DNA from: Crotophaga sulcirostris
Taxonomy: Eukaryota; Chordata; Aves; Cuculiformes; Crotophagidae
Length of the DNA: 64,000 nt
Direction of reading: 5' to 3'
Assembly (NCBI GenBank): GCA_013397455.1
Contig: VYZB01000014.1
Span: forward strand, 1,294,339-1,358,338
Shown here: positions 53,100-64,000 of the stretch, piece by piece
Position numbering within the stretch: the stretch's first letter is position 1
Layout of the letters: the number at the start of each line of letters is the position of its first letter
Program-made: the position numbers and the translations under genes
The notes under the pieces: generated by a model
The model's input: only the letters and a program-made list of their open reading frames with translations
Databases searched by the model: none
What the model was told of the DNA's origin: nothing

Positions 53100-53180
53100 C
53101 TGCTGTATGTAAGCTCTGAGCCTATAAGGCTGACATCTGCTTTTGAATAAAACTCTCTGTACTGAAAGCTGACATCAACC
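53100..53180 (+). mobile_element. Possible solo-LTR fragment (TATA-like box, AATAAA, downstream segment)
   Basis: CCTATAAGG at about 53120 is followed about 25 nt later by AATAAA (in TTTTGAATAAAACTC) and then CTGTACTGAAAGCTGACATC. This spacing and wording resemble the R-U5 part of avian endogenous retroviral LTRs. GCTGACATC occurs on both sides of the signal. I could not find the LTR start, terminal TG...CA ends or a target-site duplication. No retroviral coding sequence was seen nearby. Confidence 0.3.
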
Positions 53181-54582
53181 CTGTCTGCTGCTTTAAATTC
53201 ATATTCTCCTTGGAAAAAAATAACCTAGTATTTCAGTTGCAGGTTTGACAATATTTTTATTTGTGCATCTCCTAAACGCTTTCCTGCTGAAGTGTAGGCC
53301 CTTTCTCAGTGAGTTTAAACCTACTGACAGTAGAGTGACTTTTCTTAATTGTCTTCTCCAGACCCCTTTAAATCAGTCCCCCAGGGCTTTGTGAACCTCA
53401 TTGAGAATGACAGCTTTAATATTTCCTTACTAAATACTTACAGAGAGTTGTCCAGGGATGCTGACTCACATAAGATTGCTAATTCCCACTGAAAAAAACA
53501 AAAGAATCTGATTTTAAGCAGTAATAGATCTGAGGGAATGGGGCACAGTATAGAGGAAGAGGAGAATGACCATCAGATGTGAGCATGGCTTTGTGCACAG
53601 TGAAAACAGGAGAGTGTGGGAGGGGAAAAAGCATTTGAAACCATTGGAACCATGCATAAATGTATAGTTTTCAAATAGCTAATTTTTTATGTCATAAAAG
53701 AAAACTGGATAGAGCTGGTTCTTTTTTATAGCTCTGTCATAAACTCTGAAAAATGAGGTTTGTAATTTATGATCTGAAACCACCTTAACTGTTGCAATAC
53801 AAACAGCATCACTGTACTGCAGTTTATTTCTAAACTGCCTCCGGTGAAAATATTGCAGTGCCATAATTAACTAATATCAAGATCCTGTTTGTGGCGTTTT
53901 GTGCTGCTTCCTCCAGAAATATGCAGTTAGTATAAATCCTCCAGGCTCGGAAGATGGTGGTGCTTGAGAATAATCTCACATCACCATGTCAGTTAAGACA
54001 ATCACTACAGTTGTTTCTGTGGCTCACAGAATCCATCCCATCACTGGCTGGATTTATAAGGAGGGGGTGATATAGTTTATATATGTGTGTGTAAAAAAAA
54101 AATGCAGAGAACAGCGTGCATGCTGTCTCCTAATTACTTTGTTTTCTGATATCTCAGCAACATTGATCTTTCAAAATGATCTCTTGCTGGTGGCATCAGT
54201 TTTATGTCGGAAAATATTCCTGCAATTCTGGCAATGATAAACTAATTACAGACTATACATTTTTAATGATTTAATCTCTTGTCATGTTCCTAGAGAGAAG
54301 TGATCCTGATTCCAAACAAATCTCCCATGCATGACCAAACACTCATCATGAAATGTATGGTTTTCATTAAACCCTGTTGTTAATACAGGCTTAGGATTGT
54401 TTTGTTAAGATGGGGAGAGGTTGGGGAGTAAAAGCATGCTGAAAGATTACTGTAATAATGCTGCAGTAAGCGTTTTGAATCACACAGAGCTCCCAGCAAC
54501 ATTCCACTGACATGTGCCTCCCATTACGGAGGGCTCTTGACAAGCCATATGGAACACCAGAGCCACATGTGTCAGAGGCTTT

Positions 54583-54755
54583 CAATATTGGAACAGGCTG
54601 CCCAGGGCAGTGGTGGAGTCACCATGCCCTGAGGGATGTAAAAGACTTGGAGATGTGGCAGTTAGGGACATGGTTTAGTGGTGGAGTTGGCAATGTTAGA
54701 TTTACTCTATGATCTTAAAGGTATTTTCCAATCTAAATGTTTCTGTAATTCTGTG
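54583..54755 (+). mobile_element. CR1 LINE 3' tail, sense orientation, diverged
   Basis: It contains GGAACAGGCTGCCCAGGGCA, GTGGTGGAGTCACCATGCCC, GAGATGTGGCAGTTAGGGAC, ATGGTTTAGTGG and ATGATCTTAAAGGTATTTTC, in CR1 order, ending in a decayed octamer tail (TTTCTGTAATTCTGTG). It is a 5'-truncated copy without coding capacity. Substitutions and small deletions against the remembered consensus suggest an older insertion than the copy at 1981. Confidence 0.92.
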
Positions 54756-57700
54756 TTCCTTATTCTGTGCTAGAAATCCAGATTTGGGTCATTCACCCCA
54801 TCTATGTTAATCTTTAGGTTTAGGAATAATGATTAGGCAAGCGGTGGGTCAAAAAACCAAGCTTCAAGTGATGTCCTTTTTTCTTCTGTGCTAAGTTTCT
54901 GCACCCTGAGCTGCTGTTGCACCAGCACAGTTTGTACCCTCGTGGCCGCCCTGGTCTCATTGCCTCAGTGGGGCCCTGCTTTTTCATCTTGCATAAAAGA
55001 CTGCAGCAACGTGCCTTGGCCTCTGAGGGGGTGCTGCAATGGGGAAGCACGGAATGATTGTCTCCTCTGCGTTTTCTGGAGGGACTGGGTCTGTTGTCCT
55101 CATCGGTAGCAGCTCCTATTAATTGTGCATCAAATCCAGAAATGGAAGAGGGACTCGGTTCTCTTGAGAGCGCAGATGTCAGAGCTGTTGGAAAGATGAC
55201 AGGGAAAAACAATTGTTAGAAATTTCTTTCACTTAGGAGGGAAATTTCAAGTAATTTCAGCGAGCTGTAAACATTCTTGCCGTTTTGCTTGCTTTCAGGT
55301 GCCTTTGCCCCTTTCCCAGAGAGCTGTTTTGTTGGTTTTAATGCCTCCAATCTTCAGGAAGCCTGAAGATAAGAACAGCATTTAGAGGAGACATTTAAAG
55401 CAAATCTTAGTGTATCTGGCCCGACTGTGTGCATGCTGATACGCTTGTAAGAATTTGAGCCAGATGCATGCGCGTTCACATAGCTAATAAAAATCAGGGC
55501 CTATAATTGCTTCACCTGGAGAAGTAAGTGTGTGGAGGGTGAATTAAGGTGCCTGTGAACTTCTTCTGGTTTTCCTGGCAGAGTGAGGATGAAACTGTTA
55601 CTATGAACTAGAACTCTGATTTTATTAATGTTCTGAAGTATGGAAGGAAGTAACAAATCTGATTTAAGTGAAGACATTTGTCTTGGTGGTGTGATTTACT
55701 CCAGGGCTGTAAATTTGACATGATGGAGACTAAAATGTACTGAAACTTAAATTTCTCCCATATCTCACTCAAAGTCAAATGATTTAAATAGCAGGATATG
55801 AGAAATGACATGTATCCTTGGATGCAAATATATTTTTGGTGCTGAAGAGTTTAATTTCATGTCTGAGGAAATTTATCAATTTGAGGACTAAACTTTTAGG
55901 AAAACAAGGGTCAAAGTTTTGGGGCAAGGTGTGGGGATGCAACTATCAAGAGTGCATCGCCGTATGCTGCAGTGAAGGTTTCCTGCCTGATAGCCTCCTG
56001 CCCAGGGTTCAGTAACAATAAAACAGGTATTATCAAAGGTGAAATCTGCTTTGCTGACATAGATCCTGATAATGCTTCTGCCCTGCAGTGCTCACCATGC
56101 TCCTCTCTGGCACTGTGCCTCCTCCATCTCCTATGCTGTAAAAATCTGTTCAGGAGAAAACATTAAGAAATGTTTAAAGGTACAGAAATGTTAACAAACC
56201 CAGACAGAGCTGGAGCTGGAGACTGAGTTATCATTGTAAGCAGAAGGCCCCCAGCGTGGCACAGCATTGAGCATCCTGCCTGCTCCCCATCTGGGGGAGA
56301 TTTTTTTCCTGTTTTTCTGTCCTCTTCAGACCAGCCTGGGTAAGTGACCCAAGTGGAGGTCCTTAACTTGGGACACTTTACCCTGGGTTTCCTCTTCATT
56401 CAGTGATGACTTGCGCCTTCTCGAGGGATCATTTGCCCTCTGAGGGGATCCTCTCCTTCCACTGAGGATTAAGGGAATTTATGGGAACTCCACTGCTCAC
56501 TTTCATAAACGTCAAAGGTGCCTGAAGTTAATTTTCAAGCTTTGACTTTCTGGTAATCTACAGGGAGACTTTATTTTTTTTGATGAATGTGAATTTAGCC
56601 TAGTGGCTATATGGCTGATTTGGCATGGCTCTAATTCTCCTATTCGTTTCCTGAGTAGTGTCTTTTAAAAATCCCCATATTCTGCAAGTAAAAATCAGAA
56701 CTTGAGTTTATTTTTTTTTATTATTTTTCAAGATAAGCCAGTAACTTTTATAGCCTTGCTCTGTGCTTCCCTGAAATGGGATTAATTTCTTAGCAGCACT
56801 GGACCTGCTCTGTCAGTTCAATAAAAGTAATGTGGACAATTTCAGTCTATTACTTTTAAATTAACTCAGCCCATATGACTCTTCCTAATACACTGCCACC
56901 TTGTGAAAAACAGGGTTGCGTTTTATTGATTCATGTGATAGATGAGAATATTAAGTGTTCCCTGGCAAACAGCACCCCAAACAACACGAGGCTCTTAGGC
57001 ATGCCAGGACTGGGGAACTAATTATGTTGAGACAGAAGAGGTTATTTTACTCATATGTTGTAAAATGGAAAAAAATATTAAAGTAACTTTATAACTTAAA
57101 AAACCCACACCACCTCTCCTCCATCCCCTTACAGCCTGGCTGATACATTTTGTCTTGCCATATTTTAAGTCAATTTCTGAAAATGCAGAAGTTAAGAAGG
57201 TCATTGGGGAGTGAATAGGAAAGAAACTGAAGCAGGGAAAACCTCAAGCCAGTGAAAATACAAGGAAATGAAAAGAAGCCCTTGTAAAATAACACACCAG
57301 ACATTTCAGTGCATGTAGTGGTCCCGTTTCTCACAAAGGGAGAGGGATGAACAAGTATGATCCCTTCAGAGATCAAAACTTTTCAGAAAGGTTGCTTGTT
57401 AAAATTTCACTCGGTGAAAAATGAAGTCTGAAAAAGCTGGCGTGATGATCCTTTAAGGACATTTTAGGATAATTGTAACAATAATGCATTAAAATGTCAC
57501 GAGGGGAAATGATTAATTGGAATTGCCTTCATTTTTCTCCTCCATTTGCTTGCATTCCTGTCTTTTTTTCCCCATATAAAAAATAAAAGTAGTAACATCC
57601 TATCCTAGCACTATGTATGAAATCTTTTATTACTGCAGAGTGACATACATGAAACTTTGCAACTGATATTCGTGGACTTCTCTGTCTACTCCTTCAATTG

Positions 57701-58927
57701 CTTTATTAATGGTTTGGCTTTCAGCATAAAAACTAAAACACTGAAAACCACTGAAAAATTCTGACCATGGCAGTGACATTTATCATTCTGTAAGAGGAAG
57801 CGTGGTAGCTTGTGTGCTGGCTGTTGGTTTGCTCTTTCCAAGACAGAGAACCTAATTCTTGGTTATTTTTCTCTCACTTCTTGTCTGCATTTAACAAGAA
57901 CTTATCCAAGCCAGCAAGCTGTACAAAACAAAGATCAGCCGTAGAGGGAGGTGACTTTTGTTTTTGAGGCTCTAAAACAAGAACAAAGTGGGAGTAAATG
58001 ACAGACAGATGTAACAGAAGCAAGAGAAATTGGAAGCGGGAAGTTTATTTTCATGAACTCTTGCCCATGCTTGCTGGTTAACTCCTCCAGATGATGAACT
58101 CTACAGTAGGCTGGAGGGCCACCTCGTGTGGGTGCACCCTCCATTTGTGCATTTTCCTTCACAAAAGCTATGTGACATTCTGGATTGAAAAATGTGGTTC
58201 TGTATTTCATCAGAAGAACTAGAGGAGAGGAAAAAAAAAGGAAAACAACATTACAAATAAGTAAAATAAGTAATCTGCTGGTTGCTTTAGGCATGTTTCT
58301 GCTCATTTTAGTTTGTTGTCATTCAGTTTGATTCACTGAACTGATTCAATTTTAATGGTTCACTTATGCATGCAACTACCTGGAAAAAAAGATAAAAAAA
58401 TGCCCCTAAAGCGAATCTCGCTGAGATTTTGGTCAAAAAAGGATCATAAATAAGCAGAAGTAAGAGCAAAAGCTAAAACAATATGGCACACATCAAGTAA
58501 AAAGAAAGTACAATATGTGAACTGAAGAGCAGAAAACAAACATGAACTACAAAATAGAAGTTAAAAAATAGTACCTAAGGTAAAAAATCAAATTCAATAT
58601 GTTTTACAATTACACAGGAGAATGGGTTTCTTCAACCATTAGATTCTTCCTTTATTCAGTTAATTTAAAGACAACAAGGCTGGAAGGGTATCTTTTCCAA
58701 GGCACCAGCCTTTTCTTAGAGCCCTTGCTGAACGCTGGAAAATTTAGCAAGGGGGAAAATTGCATACACTAAGAATATAACATGATGAATATGTTGTGTC
58801 ACATACATACCATCTGTGAGTTATTCTGATAGACAGAACAGCCTGTCTGCCAAATCCTAAAGCATGGCTTTGATTAGTGTGTACGTTGTAAAATAATCAT
58901 CTCGGGGACTTAGGGTGAATTAAAGTA

Positions 58928-58955
58928 TGACCTTGAACTTGTACTTTGAAGGTCA
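58928..58955. promoter_or_regulatory. Paired nuclear-receptor half-sites
   Basis: TGACCTTGA (58928-58936) and TGAAGGTCA (58947-58955) form an inverted pair separated by 10 bp. Both contain the AGGTCA core with an ERR/NR5A-like 5' extension. This is a motif match only. Confidence 0.3.
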
Positions 58956-61900
58956 CACCATCTAGGCCTGGAAGGGTAACTCCCTGCTCCTGTAATTAGG
59001 TCTTTCTGTAATGAGAGCTGTAGAGCAGAAGTTTTCATACACGAGGCTGCCAGCAGTTACCAAGGAGAGAAGACGACATCAGGACTTAACTCCTGGAGAA
59101 CAGGGGTGGTTGGGTTTTTTATTGCAGAATTCATGGTGGTTGTAAAACAAAGTGTGGCATATCCAGTGTTGGATACTGGGGGAGGGCAGTGGGGAGGGGA
59201 GTTCTGAACTCTCCAGGGTTGCAGCCGCTAAGAGGGATGTCCTGTGCGCAGTCATTTTTTAATCAACTGCACAGCTCCGTAAATCATCTGTGTTGGTGGT
59301 GGTCACAGTGTTCCCTACTCTTGGCCCCACTGCAGACTCTAACAGGGTAGGAGATGATCAGCATCTCACAGATTTGGTCCTTGCTATTCTGGTTTTAATA
59401 CTCTTGGAAGTTAATTTCATATGTTATCATTTACTTAAAGCTGTTAAATGTTAGGTTGAGTTTAAAAAACCCTCGTTTTTGTGCAATAACATGATTCAGC
59501 TGCTATGGCTGCTGCAGTGCACATCTTATAAAAGAGGTCCCTTCCAGAGCTATAGTGCCCATAAATATTAGCTTTATTTTTATAAGTAGTTGCTTTTTCA
59601 GCAGCAGAGTAGCTGTAACCATAAAAATGCTTGATAAGAAATGCTTTCTCAGTTGCTGTTTAGATGGTTAAACAATTTTTAAAAAAATCTTGCATTTCCT
59701 GAATAGCCCTTAACATTAAGTGTAAGATCTAAGCAATTGTTTTTCTGTGGTTTGGGGATTTTCTGCAAAATTACTCTGAGCATGGAAGGCTTGGTTGAGG
59801 GTTTTTTTTCCCCCTTTGAATCTTCTGAGAAGCTCTAAGTGTTGAAGATTTAGATTTTGAGAATGAAGAAACTTAAAAGAGGCTCTTTACCCATCCTCTC
59901 TCGGCAAGCTGTTTTAATAGTAGCAGAATAGAGGCAGTTTCAAAACACAAACTTGCTGTGTCTAATTGGTACCTGTTTTGAGTCACCCTGACTCACTGCT
60001 GTGGTTTGAAAATCACATTTTCCTGTATTTCCCCCTTTCCCATGTAGCATGAGAATAATAGAGAAAACAAATTAATTCAGGCTACCTTTTGCTAATTACA
60101 TAGAATGACATGAAGAGTTCAGGTGGTTTAGGTGCCTTTCTCCATGGGCTTCAGGGGGAGCAAACAGCCAAAGGTCCTGGCATGTCAAATCCCTGTTGAC
60201 TTTCTTAGTCCTTGCATGGGTACAGAATCTCAGCACTTTTCTGGTGCTCTTTGATAGGTATAAAAACCTGAGAGCATTGCTCACAACTGTCTGAAAGCAG
60301 AATCCTGTTAAATATTTGTGACTCACCTAGTGGCACTTCTCTGTACTCGAGCTTTAAGAGCTACCCAAGCCTACAGAAACCTTTTAAGCGTAGCAGACTT
60401 CAGAGCGGGCAGGGACAGACTCGGTGACTCTACCATTTGAGTTCAGTCCCAGTTGTGCCTTGCTGTAAGAATAGGAAATGATCCAACTGAATCCTCTACA
60501 AAAATTACATCCTACCCTGCTCTGTAAGTGGGATCATTCGTAAGCTTTTGCAGAGAGAGAAGAAAATCTATTTTGAAAAGTTTCCCTTCTGTGTTGGAAT
60601 TGTTTGTTTTGAAGTCTGCAGTAAAAGAGAAAAAATGTGGTCATCAGCTAGGAACTTATCACTTGATAACCAGAAGGCATAGTGAAACTGCAAAACTCAT
60701 TTCCATTCTCTGTTTGATTTGATCCTGTAAAAATCATGACAACGAACACAAGCAAGCATAATATATTCTTTCATTATGCTTCCATATTTATTTTGCATAA
60801 TAGGCAGGGGAAAAAACGTAAGTCTCTAGCAGTTTTTCCTATTTAGAATATTATTGTTGATTTTAAAATACGTATATATTTAAAGTCCTGTATAGGTAGT
60901 ATATTATAACTTTGGACAGTGTTGTTTGACCCATTTATGTTTATAATTGACACTGTTTTCATCAGAGGTTGTGCTCTTTCCTGAATAACACCTTTAAAAA
61001 AATATTTTACTTTTAGTGGCTTGCACAAATGTCTGATTTTCTTTCAGGTACATAGGGAAAGTCAGAGCTTGTCCTGTGTAAGAGATGTGATCAAAGCAAA
61101 ATCACTTGTGATGTGCTATTAGGTTTCACTAGCAGAACACCCAGAAGATCACCACGTAGAAGCTATGGTTGCTTATGTTCTCCATGGTGAATTTTATAGC
61201 ATCAAATCAAGTAGTGTAAATGAGTTTTGTGGTTTCACTGCTTCCGTGTCTCTTTGTGCAGGGTGCGGTAATTGCCACAAATTCTGCAGAGAATTTGCAA
61301 TCAGACGTATTTGCTGTTATAACAAGGGGGCCCAATTTGAGTGTCTTTGCAAGCAATAGATCTTGGCAGCAAGTCCTTAGGGAAAAAGTTGTTCCTGAAG
61401 CCGTTCCTGGGCAGGAGACTGGCTCTTAAAATGTATAAGCAGTAGGTGCAGATACAAGAGCATTAGGCTCGTTGTATACCAGTATGAGAAAATGCTACAG
61501 CTTCTATATCCAAATGTCTTTTAGATGCTGCCTTGACCACAGCACAGTGTAGATGAAGAGAAAGGAAAAAAGTTTACATATTCCAGTTGGGACAGCGTGG
61601 GAAATGTGAATTTCCACAGATAGATGAAGGTGTTGAAGTTAGATCCAGTTATGGTGGAGACCAGTTCTGTGGAAGACCATGTGCTAGGAGAAAATGTTCT
61701 AGTCCAGAATCTAAAACTATATCTTAAAATATGCACTCAACTCCAGAAGAGCAGATGCTCTCCACTCCAGATGCAGTATATTGGAAGAAGTCTACATTTT
61801 TTTAGTTGCTGCTAAAGTAATGTATATTGCATTTCGGATTGGAGACACTTTGCAATTCAGGAAGAAGTTCCCCAGATGGAAGGATGTGAATTATTTATGC

Positions 61901-64000
61901 AATGTTTATCTCAGGGTTTACTTCCCATCACAACCAATTAAGGCTATTTCATTTCATTAAAGCTAACATTTTCACATTGGGGAAATCATTTATCTAAGGA
62001 AAGCTTTCTGGTATCCTCTACTTAAAAGCTTGGAAGCTTCCATCAATCATATAGTCTCCCATTCTTCTAAAAACTTGCAAGATGCAAAAGTAAAGATATT
62101 TTTTTGTATTAAATCTTGCCAAATTGAATTATAATTAATTGGGATTAAAAAAATTAAGATATTCATTCTTGTCTTCCTACTTACTAGGAAATGATGGAGT
62201 TCAGAAGTGATGCCCTGTGACCTTAGTCTTGCAGTCCCTGGACAAGCCTCAATTCATTTTCATCTGTGTATGTAGAGCAGAAAAGGAGCCTTTGCTCCCA
62301 CTGAATTGTCTTAAGACTTTTTTTTTTTTTTGCATGAGCAAAGACTGAGATAAAAGCCTCACAGAAAAGAAATGCAATTTGAAATAAAATTGGCTGCTTG
62401 GTGTGTACCTCTGCATTTAAAGTGTCACTGTTCGCGTGGCAGGGAGGCATCTACTGTAATTCTTGGTTCCTCTCCTGCTGCCCGTATCCAAGTGTGACTT
62501 GTGTAAAGTGCCCCATTAGGTATCTGTGATAGCCAAGACATTAAACTGAAAGGTCATTTTATTATTAATTTTAGAACTGTTTTCCAGTTGAGATACTGCC
62601 AGGTCTCACAGAGGTTTCAGTAGGTTAGATTAGGTAGTCTTGTCTATAGACCTACTCTAAATGAATACTATCAGTCTTGGGGAAGAGGTGAGGGGAAAAA
62701 GAGTGTCCATTACTGTCACTTGACAGCTTCATTTCAGTTCTTACCCCCAATAATTATTACTGCTAGAAAAGCTAAATTTTGGAACTTGGAGAGTTAAGGT
62801 CTGGTCAAATAAATCACTGCCTGCCACTACTTTTTTAAAAACCTAGAGTGACAAGGATGCCAATCTGTGAAATATGCTAGGAAAATACAGGCAAAAATAA
62901 CCAAAATAACAGATATACACCTTTGTCTTGGTGTGTGATGGGTTTAAAATGATAGAATATGCTGTAACTAACTTCAGTGGTGGCTCTTTGTGAGGTCTGG
63001 ATCAACAGTATCATGGTAAGAATGTTAAAATATCGATTTGTTCTAGTGGTGAGTGAGATTCCTGCATTATTTCCATTCCCTCTGGGAACAGGCATTAACA
63101 AAGGCCTTCGGAAGTTGTTCAAGATTAGTTTGCAAACAGCTAAAATTTTTCAGTTTCATAAGTGGGCTATAGTGGTCTGACAGTCATTTATTATAATTTC
63201 ATACATTTAAGGGGAAATAAACATTGTTTTTCACAGCATCCTGCTGAAAAATAATCTGTTGTTTCTCTAAGCTTGTGGGTGTATATATATGTGTTTATGT
63301 GAAATCTCCGAGTCTTTTAGAACCGTATGCATATAACTAGTATTTCTTGGTGAGACAAGACAGAATTCTGCATGTGATAAAGAGGATCTAACAGTGGGTG
63401 AAATTTCTTTATATCACAGATTTAGAACAATGTCTGACATTATTACTGTGGAGGAAAGTTCATCCTTATTTATGCCTTGCTGCTGTTAACATGGAAAAGA
63501 GCAAGATGATAGTGATTAAAAACTCAGATTTCTATGCGACTATAATCGGGTTCTGATGTGGGAGGAAGGAGGAGGAGATCTTACCGAAGTTAAGTCGGCT
63601 CCACTAGTTTGTTATGTTGTGCCTTAGGTCTTCTTTAAACCATCTTTGCCCAGAAATGTTTGTGTGTCTGATTAGGGCAGAGAAAATCCAAGTAATTCTT
63701 GCCTCGCTTTTAAGGTTCTTTTATCTGAGCCGAACCTACTGTGCACAAGTCCTATGATTTGCTGGCTTCTGCGGTTGTAGCGTCTTTTGAACCAGGCTCC
63801 CTGTCTGTCGGGCTGGATCCTGTGAAGACACCAAGCAAGGAGGCTGTCCCAGGCCCGAGTAGTTTATAAAGTGGTAACTTGGAGGTGAGCCTCCTGCAAT
63901 GAGCCCTTGCTCTCACTGACCACTGGTTTTACTCTCAGCATCCAACTTCTAAGATGTAGTCCCTGTCTAGCTTAGCACTGTTTTCAATGATTTTGTCCAT

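Larger units (their letters stand above)
38092..64000 (+). other. PTPRG: PTPRG intron downstream of the second CA-domain exon (partial, 3' end outside)
   Basis: The intron begins with the consensus donor GTGAGT and has no recognisable PTPRG exon before the window ends, so it exceeds 25.9 kb. The expected next exon, which finishes the CA-like domain, was not found in any plus-strand frame. The content is AT-rich unique DNA with GC-richer patches at about 38200-38880, 49742-49857 and 51780-52080. It also has one sense CR1 tail (54583-54755), an LTR-like piece (about 53100-53180), poly-T tracts and a few short tandem duplications. Open frames here are short and show no protein family that I recognise. 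Confidence 0.85.

Noticed and set aside
1..64000. CRISPR arrays, tRNA, rRNA and prokaryotic operons
   Set aside because: No regularly spaced repeats, no tRNA-like cloverleaf or rRNA sequence was noticed by eye, and all gene evidence is eukaryotic and spliced.

Overview
This is a 64 kb piece of vertebrate nuclear DNA, almost certainly from a bird. The three clearest interspersed repeats are CR1 LINE tails, two of them ending in the avian-type ATTCTATG/ATTCTGTG octamer. There is no sign of Alu, L1 or B-type SINEs. The background is AT-rich, intron-like DNA with poly-T/poly-A tracts, no long open reading frames and no bacterial gene organisation.

Only two protein-coding exons can be supported, both on the plus strand: 32844-33023 and 37943-38091. 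Joined in phase 1, they encode the first half of the carbonic-anhydrase-like ectodomain of receptor-type protein tyrosine phosphatase gamma (PTPRG). Their order, splice sites and reading phase fit a single transcript running left to right. The window is therefore an internal, 5'-proximal slice of a very large gene. It holds at least 32.8 kb of the intron before the first exon, a complete 4,919-nt intron, and at least 25.9 kb of the next intron. The signal-peptide exon, the rest of the CA-like domain, the fibronectin III domain, the transmembrane segment and the phosphatase domains are all outside the window.

Layout: 1-32843 is intron with one sense CR1 tail (1981-2084), an old inverted-repeat element (15389-15614), a GC-rich block (about 20480-21130), one antisense CR1 (about 21635-21790), a candidate cryptic exon (22256-22318), a second GC-rich block (about 28080-28800), a conserved-looking stretch with a POU octamer (about 29400-29790) and a T-box motif cluster (31157-31199). 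33024-37942 is the intron between the exons. 38092-64000 is intron with a possible intronic polyadenylation signal at 38903, a small CpG cluster near 49742-49857, an LTR-like segment near 53100-53180, a third CR1 tail (54583-54755) and scattered AT-rich candidate regulatory stretches.

I found no convincing new biological system. The items most worth checking are the candidate exon at 22256-22318, possible premature polyadenylation after the second coding exon, the T-box cluster and the MITE-like relic. Motif-based regulatory calls are inferences from short matches and need conservation or chromatin data.
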